From: Bacteroidales bacterium
GTDB taxonomy: Bacteria > Bacteroidota > Bacteroidia > Bacteroidales > BM520
Direction of reading: 5' to 3'
Assembly (NCBI GenBank): GCA_023230285.1
Contig: JALNXP010000048.1
Location: 1 to 11,969, forward strand
DNA: 11,969 nucleotides
The position numbers and the translations under genes are program-made. The notes under the pieces are model-generated. The model saw only the letters and a list, made by a program, of their open reading frames with translations. It had not been told where the DNA came from and did not search any database. Positions 6,898 to 11,969 of the stretch are shown piece by piece (the stretch's first letter is position 1; each line of letters opens with the position of its first letter).

Positions 6898-9540
6898 ATT
6901 CATCAACTTCATAAAAAAGGCGTAAAAATAGCTGTGGCTTCAAGTTCCAAAAATTGTCGACCAATATTGGAACGTATGCAGTTGATAGACCTTTTTGAAA
7001 CTTGTGTCGATGGTACCGTCTCCGCTGAACTTCACCTTAAAGGTAAACCGGAACCAGACATATTTACTACTGCCGCCGATAACATGCATTGCTCATACAG
7101 AAATTCTGTAGTGGTAGAAGATGCCGTAAGCGGCGTGCAGGCAGGACGAAAAGGTAATTTCGGTCTCGTCATAGGAATAGCTCGCGAAAACAACCATAGA
7201 GACCTCGAAATCAATGGTGCCGATATTGTCGTCAGCGACATCTCCGAAATTTCTCTTAAAGAATTGGAATATTGGTTTAAACATGGTATTGACGAAGATA
7301 ATTGGAGCATAACTTATAAGGATTATGCCCCCGAAAAAGAGAAAAGCCGTGAAACTTTGATGACCGTGGGTAACGGATATTTTGGCACACGCGGCTCTAT
7401 GCCGGAATGTTCCGCAGGTAAAACCAATTATCCGGGTACTTATATGGCAGGATTGTATAACAGACTGACATCTAAAGTCGGCGACAGATATATCGAAAAT
7501 GAAGATTTCGTGAACTGCCCTAATTGGACAACTTTTAAATTTAAAGTAGATGAAGATGATTGGGTTAATATCAATGAATGTAAAATTCTATATGTCGAAA
7601 GAAATTTGAACTTAGCTAACGGCGAACTATTCAGAATTATATGTGTACAAGACCAGACAGGTAAGCAACATATAATCGAAAATTATAGAATGGCATCAAT
7701 GCACGATTATCATGTTGCTGCCGAAAAATATATTTTCAGTCCGGTTAATTACTCCGGCAAGGTAACTATCGCCACGGGAATAGACGGCAATATCATAAAC
7801 GCCGGCGTGGATAGATATTCTCAACTGAATCAGCAACATCTGAAATATGTAAATGCAAATATCGAAGATGATGTCATAACTGTTCAAGTTGAAACAGTGA
7901 ACTTGCATATAGGAGTAACAGAAGCGGCGAAAATTATTTGTGATAAAAAACGCTCGAAAAAGTGTGTAAAACATTCCGCTGCATTCTTGGAATATAAATT
8001 TAACCTTGTTCCGCGACAAGAAATCGAAATACAAAAAATAGTGTCAATCTATAATACGTTGAACGACAAGAATATAGCTGCCAAAGCCGTGGAAAAAGTT
8101 AATGAGTATGATAGTTATGACGAACTTATTTTTAAAAGCGAGGCTTCGTGGAAAAAAATATGGAAAGAAATTGACATCAAAATAGATGGTGACAGGTTAG
8201 CACAAAAGTTGATAAGACTGCATTTGTATCATCTGATGGTGTCGTTTTCGCCTCATAATAAGCATTTTGATGCAAGTATAACAGCTCGCGGTTTGCATGG
8301 TGAAGCATATAGAGGACATATTTTTTGGGACGAAATTTTTATTCTGCCATTTTATTGTATGCACTTTCCTGATGCAGCCAAAGCAATGTTGATGTATAGA
8401 TACCGCCGTTTAGATGCTGCGAAAAAATATGCTGCCGATAACGGTTACAAAGGCGCAATGTTTCCTTGGCAAAGCGGTAGCGATGGTAGAGAAGAAACTC
8501 AAACAGTACACCTTAATCCTGTTTCAGGAGAATGGGGACCTGATTATAGCTGCCTGCAACGTCACGTTTCGTTAGCTATTGCATATAATGTTTATCAGTA
8601 TTTTCATATTACCGGCGATGTACAATTCTTGATTGATAACGGATTGGAAATGTTGTGGGAAATTTGCCGTTTCTGGACTTCTAAATCGGAATGGAATGAA
8701 ACGACACAGCGTTATTCTATTTCCGGCGTAATGGGTCCTGACGAATTTCATGAGAAATATCCGGATTCAGATAAAGGCGGACTTAAAGATAACGCATATA
8801 CTAACATCATGACTTCGTGGGTGTTGAATATCGGTGCCAACCTTTATGAGGACTTTTGTAAAGATGCTGCGAAAAATGTCATCACAAAAATCAATCTTGC
8901 TGCTGATGAGGTTGCTAAATGGAGAGATATTGCTCTAAAATTGAACATCATTGTTGAAAATGATATTATTTCTCAATATGACGGCTATTTTGCACTTAAA
9001 GATTTAGACTGGGATAGTTATAGAGCTAAGTATGGTAATATTTACCGTATGGACAGATTGCTGAAAGCCGAAGGCTTGTCACCTGATGATTATAAGGTTG
9101 CAAAACAAGCAGATACATTGATGGTGTTCTATAATTTGAACGCTATAGAGGTTACTTCTATATTGAAGTCGATGAAATATAAACTTTCAAACAATTATAT
9201 AGATAATAATTTGAAATATTATCTTCAAAGGACATCTCACGGTTCTACTTTGAGTAGAGTAGTACATGCTCAACTTGCCGGTATCATAAACGACAAGGCT
9301 CTTAGTTGGTCTCTTTATCATGATGCTTTAATCAGTGATTATGATGATACTCAAGGTGGTACGACAGCTGAAGGTATACATGCAGGGGTGATGTCGGGGA
9401 CAATATTGATTGCCATGTTTTCTTTCGCCGGCATAGATGTTACAGGTGATGCAGTTGAGATGAGAGAGCAAAAACTTCCAGAACATTGGAATAAAATCAG
9501 CGGGAAGTTTAAATTTAAAGGTAAAACGTATGTATATTAA
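6868..9540 (+). CDS. HAD C-terminal part plus GH65 disaccharide phosphorylase, -1 frame of the fusion gene
   Basis: The frame opens at 6832 after two TAA codons; 6868 is only a nominal GTG start. Numbering as a joined protein of about 1000 residues, it completes the HAD domain: motif II serines 135-137 (VASSS), lysine K170 in KGKPEPD, and acids E194/D195 in VVEDAVSG. The GH65 part starts near W256. It has WDE at 597-599, PWQSGSDGRE from about 643, the general-acid glutamate E736 in GPDEFHE, and phosphate-site motifs SHGS (900-903) and GGTTAEGIHAG (940-950). GH65 enzymes phosphorolyse maltose, trehalose, kojibiose or similar alpha-glucosides with inversion, releasing beta-glucose 1-phosphate, which the fused mutase turns into glucose 6-phosphate. 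The disaccharide cannot be read from the sequence. No signal peptide is present, so it is cytoplasmic. Confidence 0.9.
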   Translation: MELYDSTIEFIHQLHKKGVKIAVASSSKNCRPILERMQLIDLFETCVDGTVSAELHLKGKPEPDIFTTAADNMHCSYRNSVVVEDAVSGVQAGRKGNFGLVIGIARENNHRDLEINGADIVVSDISEISLKELEYWFKHGIDEDNWSITYKDYAPEKEKSRETLMTVGNGYFGTRGSMPECSAGKTNYPGTYMAGLYNRLTSKVGDRYIENEDFVNCPNWTTFKFKVDEDDWVNINECKILYVERNLNLANGELFRIICVQDQTGKQHIIENYRMASMHDYHVAAEKYIFSPVNYSGKVTIATGIDGNIINAGVDRYSQLNQQHLKYVNANIEDDVITVQVETVNLHIGVTEAAKIICDKKRSKKCVKHSAAFLEYKFNLVPRQEIEIQKIVSIYNTLNDKNIAAKAVEKVNEYDSYDELIFKSEASWKKIWKEIDIKIDGDRLAQKLIRLHLYHLMVSFSPHNKHFDASITARGLHGEAYRGHIFWDEIFILPFYCMHFPDAAKAMLMYRYRRLDAAKKYAADNGYKGAMFPWQSGSDGREETQTVHLNPVSGEWGPDYSCLQRHVSLAIAYNVYQYFHITGDVQFLIDNGLEMLWEICRFWTSKSEWNETTQRYSISGVMGPDEFHEKYPDSDKGGLKDNAYTNIMTSWVLNIGANLYEDFCKDAAKNVITKINLAADEVAKWRDIALKLNIIVENDIISQYDGYFALKDLDWDSYRAKYGNIYRMDRLLKAEGLSPDDYKVAKQADTLMVFYNLNAIEVTSILKSMKYKLSNNYIDNNLKYYLQRTSHGSTLSRVVHAQLAGIINDKALSWSLYHDALISDYDDTQGGTTAEGIHAGVMSGTILIAMFSFAGIDVTGDAVEMREQKLPEHWNKISGKFKFKGKTYVY

Positions 9541-9551
9541 ATATTTCAGTT

Positions 9552-10190
9552 ATGTTAAGCGATGTATTACTTATAGAAGAAAAGCATGAAAAAGCTGCTA
9601 AGGCAATTTTCGATATTATAGAAAAAAGAAGAAAAGATAACAGTAGATTTGTGGTTGCCATTTCCGGTGAATCCGGAAGCGGGAAAACGGAGTTATCACA
9701 TTGTATTGCAAAAGAATACAAGAAAATAGGCTTGAAAGGTAAACCTTTGCATACCGACAATTATTATCTGACATTGCCGGAAGAACGTAATGCGTGGCGT
9801 GAAGCTCACGGTCCGTCTTTTGTCGGCGATACAGAATACGATTGGGCGACTCTCAACGCCAACATAAATTCTTTTCGCAGAGGCGTTACTGCTTATATGC
9901 CTTGCGTGGACATCGTTACTGACCAAGTAGACCATTTAGTTTCTGATTTTTCACGTGTTAATGTGTTGATATTAGATGGATTATATGCGTTGAAAGCTGA
10001 AGATGTTGACTTGCGTGTTTTTATTGACATAACCTATTTTGAAACTAAGAAAGCTCAGTTGAAACGCGGTAAAGAAGCCCAAACGCCACTAAGAGCGATG
10101 GTGCTTCAAAGAGAACATGAAGTTGTTTCGGGAATGAAACCTACCGCTGATGTAATTATAGATAAGGATTATAACGTTTTAGAACTGTAG
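9552..10190 (+). CDS. Uridine kinase/phosphoribulokinase-family P-loop kinase
   Basis: A 212-residue cytoplasmic kinase. The Walker A loop is GESGSGKT (39-46). HTDNYY (67-72) matches the D-x-F/Y-Y segment of uridine kinases, EYDW with D97 takes the place of HPDAFD, and LILDGLYAL (139-147) matches the VEGI(Y/H)AL strand; a basic lid-like stretch QLKRGKE lies at 169-175. This is the PRK/Udk superfamily, but the substrate-binding segments differ enough from classical Udk that the phosphate acceptor is open: a nucleoside, a sugar or a pantothenate-like compound. It starts 11 nt after the HAD-GH65 stop and 4 nt before thiL, so it is cotranscribed; the context suggests a sugar or sugar-related substrate, without proof. 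The leader is A/T-rich with no Shine-Dalgarno sequence. Confidence 0.85.
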   Translation: MLSDVLLIEEKHEKAAKAIFDIIEKRRKDNSRFVVAISGESGSGKTELSHCIAKEYKKIGLKGKPLHTDNYYLTLPEERNAWREAHGPSFVGDTEYDWATLNANINSFRRGVTAYMPCVDIVTDQVDHLVSDFSRVNVLILDGLYALKAEDVDLRVFIDITYFETKKAQLKRGKEAQTPLRAMVLQREHEVVSGMKPTADVIIDKDYNVLEL

Positions 10191-10194
10191 AAAT

Positions 10195-11244
10195 ATGGCA
10201 ATGTTTGAAGACAGTGTTACAAGAACAGAACTAAAGTCTTTAGGAGAATTTAAACTTATAGACCATATCACCGAAGACTTTACACTTAACAATAAATCAT
10301 CGGTATATGGAGTTGGCGATGATTGTGCTGTGTTGTCGTATCCTGATAAAAAGGTGCTTGTGTCAACGGATTTGCTTGTTGAAGGAGTGCATTTTGACAT
10401 GGTGTATACACCTTTGATGCACCTTGGATATAAAGCGGCAGTAGTGAATTTTTCCGATGTTTATGCGATGAACGGCAGACCAAAACAGATAACTGTCGGC
10501 ATAGCTGTATCTAACCGTTTTAGCGTAGAAGCCGTGAAGGAGATATATGCCGGCATTAAGCAGGCTTGCAAAAATTATCATGTAGACATGGTTGGCGGTG
10601 ATACAACTTCAAGCATAAGCGGATTATTCATCTCTATTACTGTTATCGGAGAAGTTGACGAAAATAACATTGTCTATAGAAATGGAGCGCAAAATAATGA
10701 CTTGATATGTGTTTCAGGCAACTTGGGTGCAGCATATATGGGCATGTTGGTTCTTGAAAGAGAAAAAGAGACATGGAAAGGAAATCCTAATATGCAGCCC
10801 GACCTCGCCGGCAACGAATACGTCTTGCAACGTTTTTTACGTCCCGAAGCACGCTTCGATATTGTGGAAATCTTAGCTGCTAAAGATGTAATTCCTACTT
10901 CTATGATTGACATCTCGGACGGACTCGCTTCCGAATTGCATCATATCTGTAAACAGTCTAAAAAAGGTTGTAATATCTATGAAGATAAACTGCCTGTTGA
11001 CCCTGCAACAATATTAGCAGCGGAAGATTTTAATATTAACCCGATAACGGCGGCTATGAATGGCGGTGAAGATTATGAACTGCTCTTTACCATAAAACAA
11101 AGTGATTACGAAAAAATAAAGTCAATACCACAGATTTCTATTATTGGTCATATTACTGATAATGAAGGTATTTTGTCTCTGATAACCAAAGATAATGTTA
11201 CTATAGACATTAAAGCTCAGGGTTGGGATTCTTTTACAGAATAG
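10195..11244 (+). CDS. thiL: Thiamine-phosphate kinase
   Basis: ThiL phosphorylates thiamine monophosphate with ATP to thiamine pyrophosphate, the last step of the pathway. The 349-residue protein shows the family's aspartate-rich ATP/Mg site: GVGDDCAVL (39-47, D42/D43) and STDLLVEGVHF (57-67, D59), then a MVGGDTTSS segment, the ISDGLASELHHI motif and GGEDYELLFT near the C-terminus. Length is in the normal 320-350 range. ATG at 10195 is chosen because the RTELKSLGEFKLIDHI stretch that follows is the usual start of Bacteroidota ThiL; an ATG two codons later is possible. It lies 4 nt after the kinase gene and 4 nt before uvrC, so translation in this group is probably coupled. No TPP riboswitch is visible upstream. 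Confidence 0.96.
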   Translation: MAMFEDSVTRTELKSLGEFKLIDHITEDFTLNNKSSVYGVGDDCAVLSYPDKKVLVSTDLLVEGVHFDMVYTPLMHLGYKAAVVNFSDVYAMNGRPKQITVGIAVSNRFSVEAVKEIYAGIKQACKNYHVDMVGGDTTSSISGLFISITVIGEVDENNIVYRNGAQNNDLICVSGNLGAAYMGMLVLEREKETWKGNPNMQPDLAGNEYVLQRFLRPEARFDIVEILAAKDVIPTSMIDISDGLASELHHICKQSKKGCNIYEDKLPVDPATILAAEDFNINPITAAMNGGEDYELLFTIKQSDYEKIKSIPQISIIGHITDNEGILSLITKDNVTIDIKAQGWDSFTE

Positions 11245-11248
11245 AGAT

Positions 11249-11969
11249 ATGTTGTTCAAAAATAACATAAATGCAGTTAACGATACGCTGAAAGTTTTGC
11301 CAGACAGTCCGGGTGTGTATATGTATTTTGATGAAGCCGGAACGATAATTTATGTAGGTAAGGCAAAATCTTTGAAAAAGCGTGTTGCTCAGTATTTTAA
11401 TAAAGATGTGTCGGGTAAAACCAAGGTTATGGTTGGTAAAATAGCCGACTTAAAAACCATAGTAGTCAATACTGAAGCCGATGCTTTATTGCTTGAGAAT
11501 AATCTGATAAAGGAACATAAGCCTCGCTATAATATTTTGCTGAAAGATGATAAAACATACCCGTGGCTGTGTATCAAAAATGAAAACTTTCCTCGTGTTT
11601 TTAAAACACGTAACAAAGTTGATGATGGCTCGGAATATTTTGGACCATACGCTTCTGTCCGCATTCTGAATACTTTAATAGATTTGATAGCTAAAATATA
11701 TCCACTGAGGACATGCAGACATGCACTGACTGATGATAATATAAAAAAAAGAAAATATTCTTTATGTTTGAAGTATCATATTAACAGATGCTTAGGACCA
11801 TGTGTCGGCTTGCAATCTGCTGAAGATTATAATGTTGCATTGAAGCATGTTAGAGACATTATCACAGGAAAGTTGTCGACAGTTATTAAAAATCTGGAAA
11901 TCGACATGTATGAGTTTGCCGATAAACTTGAGTTTGAAAAAGCTCAAATTGTAAAGGAAAAGATAGAAT
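11249..11969 (+). CDS. uvrC: UvrC, excinuclease ABC subunit C (partial, C-terminus beyond the right edge)
   Basis: UvrC makes both cuts around a lesion in nucleotide excision repair after UvrB is loaded. The window holds 240 codons, roughly the first 40% of a protein usually about 600 residues long. The N-terminal GIY-YIG nuclease domain, which makes the 3' incision, is intact: GVY (22-24), YVG (35-37), R45, and the metal-binding E83 in LLLENNLIK. The four cysteines C156, C173, C181 and C185 (RCLGPC context) match the iron-sulfur cluster ligands of UvrC. The UVR (UvrB-binding) helix pair begins at about residue 222 and is cut by the window edge. I see no frameshift. The start ATG at 11249 is 4 nt after the thiL stop; GAGAT just upstream is only a weak Shine-Dalgarno resemblance. 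Confidence 0.98.
   Translation, partial: MLFKNNINAVNDTLKVLPDSPGVYMYFDEAGTIIYVGKAKSLKKRVAQYFNKDVSGKTKVMVGKIADLKTIVVNTEADALLLENNLIKEHKPRYNILLKDDKTYPWLCIKNENFPRVFKTRNKVDDGSEYFGPYASVRILNTLIDLIAKIYPLRTCRHALTDDNIKKRKYSLCLKYHINRCLGPCVGLQSAEDYNVALKHVRDIITGKLSTVIKNLEIDMYEFADKLEFEKAQIVKEKIE

Noticed and set aside
10100..10200. TPP riboswitch upstream of thiL
   Set aside because: thiL begins 4 nt after the preceding gene, and no THI-element-like conserved segments are visible before the operon or the gene.
1..11969. Novel defence system, mobile element or CRISPR array
   Set aside because: All large frames are assigned to housekeeping or metabolic families. There are no spaced direct repeats, transposase or integrase motifs, or terminal inverted repeats.

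Overview
This window looks like ordinary chromosomal core sequence from a low-GC member of the Bacteroidota, most likely Bacteroidales-like. The taxonomic signs are: DUF2851, a family I know essentially from Bacteroidota; TAnnTTTG-type promoter elements (the Bacteroidota -7 box) just upstream of uvrA and of the small coiled-coil gene; almost no Shine-Dalgarno sequences; and the order zapA - 6S RNA - rny. I see no tRNA or rRNA gene, CRISPR array, insertion sequence, phage gene or plasmid gene.

Left part, minus strand (4038 down to 1): a DUF2851 protein, a membrane-anchored helix-hairpin-helix protein (ComEA-like) and the first 680 codons of uvrA, which runs off the left edge. Middle, plus strand (4145-6498): a divergent promoter region, a short coiled-coil protein whose stop codon abuts the start of zapA, a 6S RNA of about 190 nt with its own closing stem and U-tract, and rny (RNase Y). 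The correct rny start is the ATG at 4972; an upstream in-frame GTG lies inside the 6S RNA.

Right part, plus strand (6539-11969): a closely packed group made of a HAD beta-phosphoglucomutase fused to a GH65 disaccharide phosphorylase, a uridine kinase/PRK-like P-loop kinase, thiL (thiamine-phosphate kinase) and the first 240 codons of uvrC, which runs off the right edge. The HAD-GH65 pair makes metabolic sense: GH65 phosphorolysis of an alpha-glucoside gives beta-glucose 1-phosphate, and the HAD domain converts it to glucose 6-phosphate. uvrA and uvrC, two parts of nucleotide excision repair, sit at opposite ends of the window on opposite strands.

The most notable observation is that the HAD-GH65 gene is split by a -1 frame change near 6830-6862. 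The overlap of the two frames holds an A_AAA_AAG heptamer in the correct register, then an 8-nt spacer, then a perfect 9-bp hairpin whose 3' arm contains the zero-frame stop. That is the layout of a dnaX-type programmed -1 frameshift site. Against this, the -1 frame upstream of the heptamer already reads like the protein family, which points to a recent loss in a short A-run or a sequencing/assembly error. Both readings are set out in the findings.
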